The position numbers and the translations under genes were made by a program. DNA of 64,000 nucleotides from Paenibacillus xylanexedens. GTDB taxonomy: Bacteria > Bacillota > Bacilli > Paenibacillales > Paenibacillaceae. Below are positions 52,300 to 61,963 of the stretch, in pieces. Position 1 is the first letter of the stretch; every line of letters starts with the position of its first letter. The stretch is taken from NCBI RefSeq assembly GCF_017874615.1, contig NZ_JAGIKV010000013.1, positions 124,001 through 188,000 on the forward strand, read 5' to 3'. Under the pieces are notes generated by a model. The model worked only from the letters and a program-made list of their open reading frames with translations, did not search any database and was not told the origin of the DNA.

Positions 52300-53553
52300 T
52301 TATCTGCGGTCTTGAGGTCCGCCGATAACGGCTTGCTCGGCAGTGTCGAGATCATATGCTGTATGCAATGCCTTAATGACGTCATGCAGCTTATCTCCGT
52401 CAATAACACAAGATACTTTGATCTCGGAAGTACTCACCATCTTGATGCTCACGCCTTCAGCGGAAATGACTTGGAACATCTTCGCAGCTACACCAGGGTG
52501 ACTGACCATGCCTGCGCCAACAATGGAGATTTTAACGAGGTTCTCCTCTGATGTAACTTCACGGTAAGGCAAGCGGCTGTGAAGGCCTTCAATGACACGT
52601 AATGCGTTCTCACGATCAGACAGCGCCACAGAGAACGAGAAGTCCGCTTTGCCATCCATCACACCGCTCTGAACGATAATGTCCACATCCAGCTGATTGG
52701 ATGCAAGCGCACCAAATACTTCGGCCAGAACTCCTGGTACATCCGGCACACCCAGAATACTGATGCGAGCCACGTTTTTGTCATAGGCAATACCACTAAC
52801 CACTACGCCTTGTTCCATTGCTGCTTCCTCCTTCACAACCGTTCCTTCATTATGGTTAAAGCTGGATCTTACAATTAAAGGTACACCGGAATGCTTCGCG
52901 TACTCTACTGCACGCGGATGCAGCACCGCTGCTCCCAAATTAGCAAGTTCCAGCATTTCGTCATACGATATTTCCTTCAGCTTGCGCGCAACCTTAACGA
53001 TCCGCGGGTCCGTAGAATAGATTCCGTCTACATCCGTATAGATCTCACACGCATCAGCCTTAATGGCCGCCGCCAGCGCTACAGCTGTTGTATCCGAACC
53101 ACCACGACCCAGCGTTGTGATCTCGCCGTCTTCCGTCATGCCCTGGAAGCCTGCAACAATAACAATGTTGCCCTCAGCAAGTGCTGCATTCACACGGTCA
53201 GGCTGAATATCATGAATACGTGCTTTTCCGTGAACCGGCTCTGTGCGGAATCCCGCTTGCCAGCCCGTAAACGATACTGCCTTACGTCCAAGCGCTTGAA
53301 TAGCCATCGATAACAAAGAGATCGAAATCTGTTCTCCTGTCGTTAAGAGCATATCCATCTCACGAGCAGGCAGATCACTATTCAGTTGTTTTGCCTGATC
53401 AATCAAATCATCTGTTGTATCCCCCATGGCCGAAACCACAACTACACACCGATGTCCTTCATCAGCTTTTTCTACAACACGTCCGGCTACACGCTTCATG
53501 CGTTCTGTATCTCCGACCGAGCTGCCCCCAAATTTCATGACGTACAATGACAA
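52300..53553 (-). CDS. lysC: Aspartate kinase
   Basis: 417 residues. The catalytic domain has VMKFGGSSVGDTERMKRVA, VVVVSAMGDTTDDL, TLGRGGSDTTAVALAAAI and YTDVDGIYSTDPRIV; two ACT domains follow (VARISILGVPDVPGVLAEVF, LVKISIVGAGMVSHPGVAAKMF). First step of lysine, threonine, methionine and diaminopimelate synthesis. The start is a TTG with AGGGAG ten bases upstream. B. subtilis aspartokinase II makes a second, shorter product from an internal start; a Met near residue 250 (MEQGVVVSGI) could serve that way. No lysine riboswitch was seen in the short leader. Confidence 0.95.
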   Translation of the reverse strand: MSLYVMKFGGSSVGDTERMKRVAGRVVEKADEGHRCVVVVSAMGDTTDDLIDQAKQLNSDLPAREMDMLLTTGEQISISLLSMAIQALGRKAVSFTGWQAGFRTEPVHGKARIHDIQPDRVNAALAEGNIVIVAGFQGMTEDGEITTLGRGGSDTTAVALAAAIKADACEIYTDVDGIYSTDPRIVKVARKLKEISYDEMLELANLGAAVLHPRAVEYAKHSGVPLIVRSSFNHNEGTVVKEEAAMEQGVVVSGIAYDKNVARISILGVPDVPGVLAEVFGALASNQLDVDIIVQSGVMDGKADFSFSVALSDRENALRVIEGLHSRLPYREVTSEENLVKISIVGAGMVSHPGVAAKMFQVISAEGVSIKMVSTSEIKVSCVIDGDKLHDVIKALHTAYDLDTAEQAVIGGPQDRR

Positions 53554-53674
53554 CGCAAATCCACTCCCTACCTTGTGCAGTATGCATAATTAATGTCCAT
53601 CGTCATTATTCTCTACGAGAAATGACTTTAACCCAGTATATTACGAAAGCGCCTGATAGGCTAATCTTTTTTCG

Positions 53675-53708
53675 AAAAAACCCTCTGCCAAAGGAATGGC
53701 AAAGGGTT
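53675..53708 (-). terminator. Terminator of efp
   Basis: Minus strand: AACCCTTTGCCA and TGGCAGAGGGTT form a stem with one mismatch, followed by six T; 36 bases after the efp stop. Confidence 0.85.
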
Positions 53709-53743
53709 GTTAATAACCTTTTTTAGCTTACAAGCTGTGAAAG

Positions 53744-54301
53744 TTACGCACGGGAAGAGTATTTACCTTCACGTGTGTCAATCAGGAGAACGTCACCTTC
53801 GTTAATGAACAAAGGAACCTGTACGTTCAAGCCTGTTTCCACTTTTGCATTTTTGGTAGCGCCTTGTGCAGTGTTACCTTTAACACTTGGCTCAGTCTCG
53901 ATGACTTTCAACTCAACGCTTGTTGGCAAGTCAATTCCGAGGATTTCACCTTGGTAGCTAACAATCTTAACGACCATGTTTTCTTTCAGGAAGTTCAATT
54001 CCCATTCCAGTTGATCACTAGTCAATGTGAACTGATCATATGTTTCGTTATCCATGAACGTGTGCTCTGTACCGCTTGCATACAGGTAGGATACGCCACG
54101 GTTTTCGATGATGGCACGACCAATCGTTTCGCCTGCACGGAATGTTTTTTCAACGGTGTTACCGTTACGCAGGTTTTTCAATTTGGAACGTACAAAGGCA
54201 GCGCCTTTACCTGGTTTAACGTGTTGGAAATCAAGCACGGTATAGATATCGTTATCTACTTGCACGGTCAAGCCTGTTTTAAAATCGTTTACTGAAATCA
54301 C
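53744..54301 (-). CDS. efp: Elongation factor P
   Basis: 185 residues, relieves ribosome stalling at proline runs. Three beta-barrel domains: domain I with [18 protein letters not shown], where Lys32 is the tip residue that may be modified; domain II with [12 protein letters not shown]; and domain III with [29 protein letters not shown] and [24 protein letters not shown]. The start is a GTG with GGAGGG eight bases upstream. Order pepQ-efp matches Bacillus. Confidence 0.97.
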   Translation of the reverse strand: MISVNDFKTGLTVQVDNDIYTVLDFQHVKPGKGAAFVRSKLKNLRNGNTVEKTFRAGETIGRAIIENRGVSYLYASGTEHTFMDNETYDQFTLTSDQLEWELNFLKENMVVKIVSYQGEILGIDLPTSVELKVIETEPSVKGNTAQGATKNAKVETGLNVQVPLFINEGDVLLIDTREGKYSSRA

Positions 54302-54335
54302 AAAAAATCCCTCCTGATATGGTTAAAAAATAGGT

Positions 54336-54599
54336 GATATAAGACGAAGGGTTAATGTAAAGGTGGGTTTATTCTGAATTGATGACCATGTGCGATGTGA
54401 CCGTTACGGGTTCGGATCGTTCCTCCGATCGCTGTTGTCTCCTCATTTTCCCGACTAGATTTTAATAAGGTTTAAAATGAGGAGAAAAAGGCGAGCGCTT
54501 CGCTTCTTCAGAATCGATTCCGCTCCCTTCACTACTTTTGCAATGGTCCATAACAATCAGTAATAACCTGTACCTTTATATTAAAAATCGTCTTATATC
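54336..54599. repeat. Palindromic intergenic repeat, family R1 copy b
   Basis: This fills the 312-base efp-pepQ gap; no ORF was found in it. Outer arms GATATAAGACGA / TCGTCTTATATC and inner TTAATGTAAAGGT / ACCTTTATATTAA are inverted repeats; a central CTCCTCATTTT / AAAATGAGGAG adds a third pairing. GATCGCTGTT and AAAGGCGAGCGCTTCGCTT-TTCAGA are shared with copy a at 20713-20907. It separates pepQ from efp, normally close neighbours. Confidence 0.78.
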
Positions 54600-54613
54600 C
54601 CTGTGGCTGTAAT

Positions 54614-55687
54614 TTAGCCGATTACGGTGAACTTCTTGTCCGACTTCGTGAGAATATGAATACCCGTCTCGGTAATCACTACGTCATCCTCGATACGCAC
54701 GCCGCCAAGCCCGTCAATATATATACCCGGTTCAACGGTAACAACCATACCCGGTTTCAATACATCATCGCTAAGCTTGGACAAACGAGGAGCTTCGTGA
54801 ACTTCCATACCCAGACCGTGGCCTGTGCTGTGCCCGAATTGATCTCCATATCCGTGACCTGCAATGATATCACGAGCCAATGCATCTGCTTCCCGTCCGG
54901 TCATACCCGGTTTCAGGTTCTCCAGCGTATGTAACTGAGCTTCCAGTACAATGTCATAAATTTTGCGCAGTTCAGGTACAGGTGTGCCTGTTGCAATGGT
55001 ACGTGTCAGATCTGAACAGTATCCGTCCAAAAGTGCACCGAAGTCAAATGTAATTAACTCATTCTGTCCGATGACCTTGCTGCTCGCTACACCGTGAGGC
55101 ATAGCAGATCGTTCACCCGATGCTACAATGGTGTCAAACGAAGAGGACGTTGCCCCATGCTTGCGCATGAAAAACTCCATCTCCAGATCCACTTCACGCT
55201 CCGTCATGCCTGGTTTTGCAAACTGCAAAACGTGGCTGAACGTGGCATCCGCCAGATCTGCTGCTCTCTGCATGACCGCGATCTCGTCTTCATCCTTGAA
55301 CATGCGAAGTTGTTCCACAATTCCGGATACAGCTTTCAGTCCAATAGACTGCAGTGCTTCAGCATAAGCTGAATGCGTGCCAAATGTGACACTATCCTGC
55401 TCGAAGCCCACTTCTTTGATGTTTGCGGATGTCAGCAATTCGCGCACCGTATCCATCGGCTTGGCTCCATGCTCCACAACGGTGAATCCTTTGGCTTGTT
55501 GAGGCGCTTGTGACATATAACGGAAATCAGTCAGCAGATATGCATCCTGTTCCGTAATCAGCACATATCCCGCCGAGCCTGTAAAACCCGTCATATAACG
55601 ACGGTTAATCGGGTTTGTAATCAGCATTGCAGTGAGTTCATGCTCACGCATGGCTTCACGCAACTTATTTACTCGTTTGTTTTCCAT
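54614..55687 (-). CDS. pepQ: Xaa-Pro aminopeptidase / dipeptidase (M24B, YqhT-like)
   Basis: 357 residues. The creatinase-like N-terminal domain ([27 protein letters not shown]) is followed by the pita-bread metallopeptidase domain, whose metal ligands lie in [20 protein letters not shown] (two Asp), [15 protein letters not shown] (His) and [24 protein letters not shown] (two Glu). Cleaves peptide bonds next to proline. It lies upstream of efp, which acts on proline runs, but the link is positional only. Confidence 0.93.
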   Translation of the reverse strand: MENKRVNKLREAMREHELTAMLITNPINRRYMTGFTGSAGYVLITEQDAYLLTDFRYMSQAPQQAKGFTVVEHGAKPMDTVRELLTSANIKEVGFEQDSVTFGTHSAYAEALQSIGLKAVSGIVEQLRMFKDEDEIAVMQRAADLADATFSHVLQFAKPGMTEREVDLEMEFFMRKHGATSSSFDTIVASGERSAMPHGVASSKVIGQNELITFDFGALLDGYCSDLTRTIATGTPVPELRKIYDIVLEAQLHTLENLKPGMTGREADALARDIIAGHGYGDQFGHSTGHGLGMEVHEAPRLSKLSDDVLKPGMVVTVEPGIYIDGLGGVRIEDDVVITETGIHILTKSDKKFTVIG

Positions 55688-55726
55688 CGGTAACCCTTCT
55701 TTCTCTCACATTCCCGGGTTCCCGGC

Positions 55727-56170
55727 TCAGGTTTGTTTGTCCAGATGACGCACAAGAGCCAGCAATCCCAGTTCATAGCTTACTTCGCCAAATCCGGCAA
55801 TCTGCCCGATTGTTTCCGCTGCAATCACTGAATGATGTCTGAACGCTTCGCGTGCATGAATGTTGGATAGATGTACTTCCACTGTAGGGACTTTTACAGC
55901 ATTGATTGCATCACGTATAGCATAGCTATAATGGGTAAATGCTCCGGCATTCAGTATTATTCCGTCTGCCTCACCCATCGCTGCATGAATGCGGTCAATG
56001 ATGTCCCCTTCATGGTTCGATTGATAAAAAGCGATGGAGACGCCAATTTCATCAGCCTGTCTGCGAATTTTGTCCTCAATATCCTTCAGACTAAGCGTTC
56101 CATAGATGCCCGGTTCGCGTACACCAAGCATGTTCAGGTTCGGACCATTGATCACAATAATTCGTTTCAT
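55727..56170 (-). CDS. aroQ: 3-dehydroquinate dehydratase, type II
   Basis: 147 residues, third step of the shikimate pathway. IVINGPNLNMLGVREPGIYGTLSL carries the catalytic Arg and Tyr; QSNHEGDIIDRIH, NAGAFTHYSYAIRDAI and EVHLSNIHAREAFRHHSVIA follow. The ATG at 56168-56170 has GGAG five bases upstream; an ATG-like start ten codons earlier is less likely. Upstream neighbour yqhR and downstream pepQ match the B. subtilis order. Confidence 0.95.
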   Translation of the reverse strand: MKRIIVINGPNLNMLGVREPGIYGTLSLKDIEDKIRRQADEIGVSIAFYQSNHEGDIIDRIHAAMGEADGIILNAGAFTHYSYAIRDAINAVKVPTVEVHLSNIHAREAFRHHSVIAAETIGQIAGFGEVSYELGLLALVRHLDKQT

Positions 56171-56246
56171 CGCTGCTCCACCCTCTCTGCAAATAACCAT
56201 CTGCTATTTTAACACAGGCATTGCCGGATTGAGAAGCTTTTTTGCG

Positions 56247-56825
56247 CTATGCCCCCGCTTGCTCCGGCTCGCGTTTGCGTTCGTCCGTGAACTCCATGGC
56301 TACCGTGTAACCGATGAACAGCCCCCATAACAAAAAGAAACAGAGTTCCGTGATGATCGAATCCCACGTTAAACCGTTCAAAGGCTTCATCATCCCCAGT
56401 TTTGGTCCGACCAGTATAAAGAGAATCAGCCACCAGACGATTCCATATACCATGCCGGGTAACGGCCCTTTCAGTTTTCTAATCGTGAACGTGTAGAGTA
56501 AGGATGCCAAGATGGAAAAGACGATAAAAAACAGCCAGCCTGTCAAATGCCCTGCTGCGGTATATATATATTCATGTTTGAAAAAAGGCTCGGCCAGAAA
56601 TCCGACAGGTACAATCGTAAAATGTAACATATAGAATAGCCAATGCAGCCCACCCCAGATAAAACCGGCAAAAAAGCCTAGCTCTAACGCAAAGGAAAAT
56701 GGCTTCGTATAGTAGTGTGCTTGACCTTGCCTCTGGGTAGGGCGCCTGCCCTTGTCTTTTTGCTGCCGTTCTTTCGGACGTTGACCTTCATCTTGTGATG
56801 TATTTTCATGCTTACGTTCTGTCAT
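56247..56825 (-). CDS. yqhR: YqhR family membrane protein
   Basis: 192 residues. A basic, Gln/Arg/Lys-rich cytoplasmic start of about 40 residues is followed by four membrane helices (FALELGFFAGFIWGGLHWLFYML, LTGWLFFIVFSILASLLYTFTI, MVYGIVWWLILFILVGPKLGMM, IITELCFFLLWGLFIGYTVAMEF). GAAGGAG precedes the ATG. Function unknown. Confidence 0.88.
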   Translation of the reverse strand: MTERKHENTSQDEGQRPKERQQKDKGRRPTQRQGQAHYYTKPFSFALELGFFAGFIWGGLHWLFYMLHFTIVPVGFLAEPFFKHEYIYTAAGHLTGWLFFIVFSILASLLYTFTIRKLKGPLPGMVYGIVWWLILFILVGPKLGMMKPLNGLTWDSIITELCFFLLWGLFIGYTVAMEFTDERKREPEQAGA

Positions 56826-57038
56826 CGATATTCTCCTTCATTCAGTTGATAATCCCGCATTATGCCTCGAATTTCCGCTCCGATTCTACGAGGTAGTATG
56901 TTCAAAACAGGACAATCTTAACAACATCCTTCAAGGTTTGACTCATAAACTAGAAATTGGTCTCAAAATTCGATACAATAGGGTTATTAAACTGCCTTTG
57001 ATCGCGAAGGCCTAGAACAGAATAGGAAGGTGAATAAT

Positions 57039-58031
57039 TTGCCTCAACAATCCAAGCCTGTCAGCTATGGGGGGCAAGCTGTCATTGAAGGCGTAATGTT
57101 CGGTGGGAAACATGTCAACGTTACAGCTGTTCGTAGAAAAGACGGCGAAATTACGTATCTGGAAGTTCCCAAGCAAGACAAGTCCTGGGTCACGAAATTG
57201 CGGCGGATTCCTTTATTACGCGGAATTGTCAGCATTATAGATTCAAGTGTCAAAGGTAGCAGACATCTCAATTATTCTGCTGACGCCTATGCTGATGATG
57301 AACTGGAACCGGAAGAGAAAGCCAAGCAAAAAGAGAAAGAAGGTTCGGGCTGGAGCCTAAGCATGATCATTGGTGTGACCGCCGTCGCCATCCTTTCATT
57401 CCTTTTTGGTAAAGTTGTGCTCACATTGCTTCCTGTTGTTATCGAGAATTTTCTATTCAAAAATGCATTCGACAATCAGTTTTTGCATAATTTACTGGAA
57501 GGCGGCATTAAACTGATCCTGTTACTCGCTTATCTGTGGTTAATCTCACAGACGCCGATGATTAAACGTCTCTTCCAGTATCATGGAGCGGAACACAAAG
57601 TAATCAGCGCACATGAAGCTGGTGAAGAACTGACACCGGAGAACGTCCAAAAGTACAGCCGACTGCACTACCGCTGCGGAAGCAGCTTCATTATGTTGAC
57701 TGTCATTATTGGAGTGTTTCTATACTCCCTCTTCACGTACGATAACCTCTGGGAACGGATGGGTCAGCGTCTGTTGTTATTGCCAGTTGTGCTAGGCATT
57801 TCTTTTGAACTGTTAAAGCTCACGAATTCGGTACGTGATATTCCTGTACTGCGTTATCTCGGATACCCGGGATTGTGGCTGCAATTGCTGACAACAAAAG
57901 AACCGACCAACGAACAGGTAGAAGTATCCATTGCTTCGTTTAACCGTATGCGTGAGTTGGATGCCAAGCTTGCCAATGTCTCTGCTACGTCAGAAGTACC
58001 TGTTGCAACACTCGATCCTGTGAAAGGGTGA
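57039..58031 (+). CDS. yqhQ: DUF1385 family membrane protein (YqhQ-like)
   Basis: 330 residues. YGGQAVIEGVMFGGKHVNVTAVRRKDGEI at the start and FQYHGAEHKVISAHEAGEELTPENVQKYSRLHYRCGSSFIML in the middle are the family signatures; His, Glu and Cys there suggest a metal site. About four membrane helices. A TTG at 57039-57041 has AGGAAGG eight bases upstream and is preferred to a GTG three codons earlier, which overlaps that site. Divergent from yqhR and followed by yqhP with a near overlap. Confidence 0.88.
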   Translation: MPQQSKPVSYGGQAVIEGVMFGGKHVNVTAVRRKDGEITYLEVPKQDKSWVTKLRRIPLLRGIVSIIDSSVKGSRHLNYSADAYADDELEPEEKAKQKEKEGSGWSLSMIIGVTAVAILSFLFGKVVLTLLPVVIENFLFKNAFDNQFLHNLLEGGIKLILLLAYLWLISQTPMIKRLFQYHGAEHKVISAHEAGEELTPENVQKYSRLHYRCGSSFIMLTVIIGVFLYSLFTYDNLWERMGQRLLLLPVVLGISFELLKLTNSVRDIPVLRYLGYPGLWLQLLTTKEPTNEQVEVSIASFNRMRELDAKLANVSATSEVPVATLDPVKG

Positions 58032-58036
58032 ATGAT

Positions 58037-58369
58037 ATGAACAAGCAGGCAATCTTATTTTGGACGTTCATCGCACTAGCTGCTGTTGGAGTCTTGACTT
58101 GGCTGGGGAACGCTAGTCCATCCAGGATCATTATTCCTCTGGTCGTGTTCGGAGCCGTATTCCTGCTGTACAAATATCCGCCTCGTCGCTGGGCACAAAA
58201 AGCCAAATCACCAAAGATTAAGCCATCTGCACGAACCATGGCGAAAGTCAATGCACAGTCCAGTGCCAGAAAGAGCAGCGGCTCTTCAAAGAAACGCAAG
58301 GATTATCCTTTCCAAGTGATTCAGGGACAAAAAGGTAAAAGCGATGAAGATATACCGAAATTTCACTAA
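58037..58369 (+). CDS. yqhP: SA1362/YqhP family membrane protein
   Basis: 110 residues with two membrane helices (AILFWTFIALAAVGVLTWL, IIIPLVVFGAVFLLYKYPP) and a very basic Ser/Lys-rich tail. The ATG at 58037 has AAAGGG eight bases upstream. It starts five bases after the yqhQ stop. Function unknown; the neighbourhood matches B. subtilis. Confidence 0.8.
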   Translation: MNKQAILFWTFIALAAVGVLTWLGNASPSRIIIPLVVFGAVFLLYKYPPRRWAQKAKSPKIKPSARTMAKVNAQSSARKSSGSSKKRKDYPFQVIQGQKGKSDEDIPKFH

Positions 58370-58385
58370 AAGGTACTGAACATAC

Positions 58386-58425
58386 AAAAAAGCAATTCTC
58401 CCAACATGCGGAGAATTGCTTTTTT
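58386..58425. terminator. Bidirectional terminator between yqhP and the patatin gene
   Basis: AAAAAAGCAATTCTCC and GGAGAATTGCTTTTTT form a perfect 16-bp arm pair with an eight-base loop. Confidence 0.9.
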
Positions 58426-58430
58426 CGCGT

Positions 58431-59432
58431 TTATACAGGAATCAGAGGTGGAGCTTCTGCCTGTTTCTTGCGCAATTCTTTTCTTTGTTTGTCCAACTGT
58501 TCACCATACATTTTCATATTCCATCCGTTGAAAAATTCGCTCCCTGCGGTAGCGCCTGATCGATATAAAGCTGTGCTGTCCTGTAACGATAAATGAAATT
58601 GCGTTGGTTTAATGCCAAGCGTTGGTATCTTCACTGTACGAAACCGGTTAATCTGTTCGATGTAGCGTTCATCATGTGCTGTGAGCATCGTCTCTACAAG
58701 GGCCTGAAGCATGCTTAGGGGTCCTTTAATCCGGGCAGGTTCCACTTCCGTCTTCCCCACCATTTTGAATCCGACAACCGGAATAACGTCTCCTCCTCGT
58801 TCCGAACGATCACCATCGAAGAGCCACAACGGAAAATTGCTAAGCAATCCACCATCCACGACATACACAAACTGATCTTGAAAAGGAAGTCCTTTGGAGA
58901 ATACTGGTGATTTGCGTATGACTACCGGATCGAAAAAATACGGGATACTGCAACTCATACGTACCGCTTTTGCAACATCCAGCTTGGCAGGATCAATGCC
59001 GAACCGTCGAATATCGTCTGGCAGCACCAGAATGGTTCCATTGGATATATCGGATGCCGTAATAAGCAACTTACCTTGTGGCAAGTCAGCGAATGTGCGA
59101 ATCCCTTTCTGCTCCAGCATCTTGCGAATCCATGATTCCAATGCCTCCCCCGAATACAAACCTTTCTTCAAGAACAGCCTCGCTGCGGGGCCAATCCATC
59201 GGGTATTAAATATGGGGGAACGACGCAGCAATGAAACAAAGGGGGTATTCTCAATAATGACTTTCATCTCCTCGGCCCTGTAACCGGCCGCTAGCAGAGC
59301 AGCTACAATGGAACCGGATGATGTGCCTGCCACTCGATTAAACTGAATGCCGCAGTCTTGAGCACCCTGCACAGCACCTGCAAGCGAGATCCCTTTGACG
59401 CCTCCACCTTCAAACACCGCGTTAATTAACAT
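58431..59432 (-). CDS. yqhO: Patatin-like phospholipase (YqhO-like)
   Basis: 333 residues. Oxyanion motif FEGGGVKGISLAGA, nucleophile elbow GTSSGSIVAALLAAG (Ser of GxSxG) and YVVDGGLLSNFP with the dyad Asp. Predicted acyl hydrolase; no signal peptide, so probably cytoplasmic or membrane-edge. The ATG at 59430-59432 has GGGGG nine bases upstream; a longer form with 15 more codons is unlikely. Confidence 0.9.
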   Translation of the reverse strand: MLINAVFEGGGVKGISLAGAVQGAQDCGIQFNRVAGTSSGSIVAALLAAGYRAEEMKVIIENTPFVSLLRRSPIFNTRWIGPAARLFLKKGLYSGEALESWIRKMLEQKGIRTFADLPQGKLLITASDISNGTILVLPDDIRRFGIDPAKLDVAKAVRMSCSIPYFFDPVVIRKSPVFSKGLPFQDQFVYVVDGGLLSNFPLWLFDGDRSERGGDVIPVVGFKMVGKTEVEPARIKGPLSMLQALVETMLTAHDERYIEQINRFRTVKIPTLGIKPTQFHLSLQDSTALYRSGATAGSEFFNGWNMKMYGEQLDKQRKELRKKQAEAPPLIPV

Positions 59433-59522
59433 AACAAAAAACCCCCGTTCTCCAGGCAGCCACGTTTCTACTGCCACTCTATGAGAAGAAGGGTTTGTCT
59501 TATCACTGTATTTTAAAATGTT

Positions 59523-61133
59523 TTATAGACCATAGTAGGCTTTTAATTTGGCAATCAAACCAAGAGGGTTCTTCGTCAAGTACTGTGAACTAAAGAATAT
59601 ATCCCCTTTGACCGAACCATACTTCTTGTTGTAGTTCAGCTGATCGATGATCTCCTGTGATGTCTGCCAGCCAATTTCCGGCGTACCTAACTTATAAGGA
59701 GAGTGACCGATATACAATTTTACATTTGTGTTAGCCACTTCATTCGCCCACCAGTCCACGACTTTGTCATATCGGGCTACGCTCAGTGTCATACTCCAAT
59801 ACACCTGCGGAGCGACATAGTCGATCCACTCTTGGTTAATCCATGTCCGCACATCTGCATTCATGCTGTCATACGCGGTTACTCCTGCTTTGGTATCAGA
59901 ACCTGTCAGATCAACAGATTTGTTACGCCATACACCAAATGGACTAATTCCATATTCAACGTTAGCTTTCACGCTGTGAATGCTCTGCCCGAGCTGCTTA
60001 ACGAACTGATTGATATTGTCCCGACGCCATTCAGCACGGTCCTTGGTATTCAATGTGTTATAGGTTTTGAAGGCCGCATCATCATTAAATGTCACATTGG
60101 ACGGATAGAAATAATCATCCAGATGTACACCATCAATATCATACTGATTGACCACTTCCATGATCGTATCGATAATATGCTGTCTGGCTTCCGGGATACC
60201 CGGGTTAATGTACATTTTGCCGGATGCATTCACAATCCAGTCTGGATGAAGCTTGGAGATATGGTTTGCAGTCAAGTTTGTTGTACTCGCTGAGTTCGTT
60301 GCTCTAAACGGATTAAACCAGGCGTGGAACTCCAGGCCCCGTTTATGTGCTTCCTCGACCATAAACGCGAGGGGATCATAACCTGGATCTTTACCTTGTG
60401 TTCCTGTCAATACGCTGTTCCAAGGTACCAGACCTGAAGGATAGATGGCATCCCCATTGGCTCTCACTTGGACAAATACGGCATTAATGCCCATACCTTG
60501 CAACGTATCTAGCTGTTTCGTATACTCCTGTTTTTGCTTCTCTACATTTCCCTTGGCACCGGATGAAGGCCAGTCTCCATTCACAGTGGAAATCCAGGCT
60601 CCACGCATCTCTTCAGAAGCTGGTACAGTGCCCGTGCCTCCAGGCTCCGCTGGGGTTGCCGGGGTTGGTTCAGGAGTTGGGACTGATTCGTCTCCTGTGT
60701 ACAGATCAATGGTCTGGGCTGCCTGATTCCAGTTCACTCGAATGCCCAGGTTCTCACTGACGAATCGAATGGGTACCATGACCCGACCTTGTTTCAATTC
60801 GACCGATGCATCCAGACCAACTGCATCGTTATCCACAGTCGCCTGCTGGCGTCCGCTTGTCATAGAGATGACCGAATCGGATTTCTGAATGGTCACGGTA
60901 CGAGTAGCTTGAGACCATAAAACAGACGCACCCAGTCCTTCGCTAATAACACGCAGAGGCACCATCGTTACATTTACTTTGGGCAAGATGTAGGGTGATA
61001 CATCCGATTCCAAACGGTTTCCGTCTAGAAAAATAGCGATTTCCTTCTGCCCGGCCGCTTGTGCCGTCATGCCTGCTGTCTGTAATCCAAGTACAAAAAT
61101 GAGCAGCAGCATCAATCCTTTACGAACGTTCAT
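59523..61133 (-). CDS. Secreted family-10-like glycoside hydrolase with copper-amine-oxidase-type N-terminal domain
   Basis: 536 residues. A signal peptide ends near AAGQ (about 28). Two Cu-amine-oxidase-like N-terminal repeats (VNVTMVPLRVISEGLGASVLW, GRVMVPIRFVSENLGIRVNW), a wall-binding-type module common in Paenibacillus, and a Pro/Thr linker follow. The GHL10/DUF187 barrel starts at EMRGAWISTVNGDWPS and holds AWFNPFRATNS, GVHLDDYFYP and YVAPQVYWSM. Substrate unknown; B. subtilis YngK is in this family. GGAGG precedes the ATG. Confidence 0.9.
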   Translation of the reverse strand: MNVRKGLMLLLIFVLGLQTAGMTAQAAGQKEIAIFLDGNRLESDVSPYILPKVNVTMVPLRVISEGLGASVLWSQATRTVTIQKSDSVISMTSGRQQATVDNDAVGLDASVELKQGRVMVPIRFVSENLGIRVNWNQAAQTIDLYTGDESVPTPEPTPATPAEPGGTGTVPASEEMRGAWISTVNGDWPSSGAKGNVEKQKQEYTKQLDTLQGMGINAVFVQVRANGDAIYPSGLVPWNSVLTGTQGKDPGYDPLAFMVEEAHKRGLEFHAWFNPFRATNSASTTNLTANHISKLHPDWIVNASGKMYINPGIPEARQHIIDTIMEVVNQYDIDGVHLDDYFYPSNVTFNDDAAFKTYNTLNTKDRAEWRRDNINQFVKQLGQSIHSVKANVEYGISPFGVWRNKSVDLTGSDTKAGVTAYDSMNADVRTWINQEWIDYVAPQVYWSMTLSVARYDKVVDWWANEVANTNVKLYIGHSPYKLGTPEIGWQTSQEIIDQLNYNKKYGSVKGDIFFSSQYLTKNPLGLIAKLKAYYGL

Positions 61134-61246
61134 TAGTGCAGTCCTCCAAAATCATTATAAATTTGCGGTAAATTCTACTAGTTTAATAGACGCTCCTACC
61201 GTTCGTTTAGTTGCGAAAATCACCAAATTATGGTGTGATTGCACAC

Positions 61247-61284
61247 AAAAAAATGCTCCCTGCCATTGAAACGGCAAGAAGCAT
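61247..61284 (-). terminator. Terminator of mntR
   Basis: Minus strand: ATGCT-TGCC and GGCA-AGCAT stem, followed by seven T, 59 bases after the mntR stop. Confidence 0.8.
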
Positions 61285-61342
61285 CCTTTGATCACAGGAT
61301 ACAATTCATTGTAGATCACCATGTGTATTCCACTGCTGAAAC

Positions 61343-61771
61343 TTAAGACTCCGTATTACTCATGACGTCCTGAAGGTTTTTGAGGTCACGCAACCGGCTC
61401 TCATCCTGACGGAAGTATTCAACCAAGGACTCAATGCATGTAATGGAGTCCCAGCTCAGATGATGTTCAATGCCTTCAACATCATTGTAGATATTTTCTT
61501 CCTGAACACCAATCGTTGTCAAAAATTGTTCAAGCAGATGATGGCGCTCCATCAAACGTTTGCCCATCTTTTTGCCTTTTGGCGTAAGCACCAGTCCGCG
61601 GTACTTTTCATAGATCAGGTACTCGTCTTTGTCCAGCTTTTGGATCATCTTCGTCACCGATGAAGGATGTACTTCCAGTCCTTCAGCTATATCAGACACA
61701 CGAGCATAGCCCTTTTCATCAATTAATTTGTATATACGCTCCAAATAATCTTCCATACTGGGCGTTGGCAT
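61343..61771 (-). CDS. mntR: Manganese-responsive regulator MntR
   Basis: 142 residues, DtxR family. The winged helix ([23 protein letters not shown]) is followed by the dimer domain. The six metal ligands known from B. subtilis MntR fall at the same numbers: Asp8, Glu11, His77, Glu99, Glu102 and His103. GAGGGAAG precedes the ATG. It lacks the SH3 domain of iron-sensing DtxR. Mn2+-bound MntR represses manganese importers; none is in the window. Confidence 0.96.
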   Translation of the reverse strand: MPTPSMEDYLERIYKLIDEKGYARVSDIAEGLEVHPSSVTKMIQKLDKDEYLIYEKYRGLVLTPKGKKMGKRLMERHHLLEQFLTTIGVQEENIYNDVEGIEHHLSWDSITCIESLVEYFRQDESRLRDLKNLQDVMSNTES

Positions 61772-61963
61772 CTGCTTCCCTCTTTTCTCTCTGACCGGCT
61801 CCTATTCGTGCCTGGTCCCTATCTTATAATGATACATGTTATCAATACGCATTGGCAAGTCCTGCACAGTTCGGAGCGCGCTGTTACACAAGTAATTGGC
61901 AGGCGTGACTTCTCCCCAAACGAGGCAAACTAAGCAAAGTTCCGCATCGAAAGGAGTGATTTC

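Noticed and set aside
53554..53680. Lysine riboswitch upstream of lysC
   Set aside because: Only about 125 bases lie between the efp-side terminator region and lysC, and no multi-stem leader or attenuator was seen.
61802..61960. Sigma-G promoter of splB
   Set aside because: CATGTTA fits a -10, but no GMATR-type -35 lies 17-18 bases upstream.
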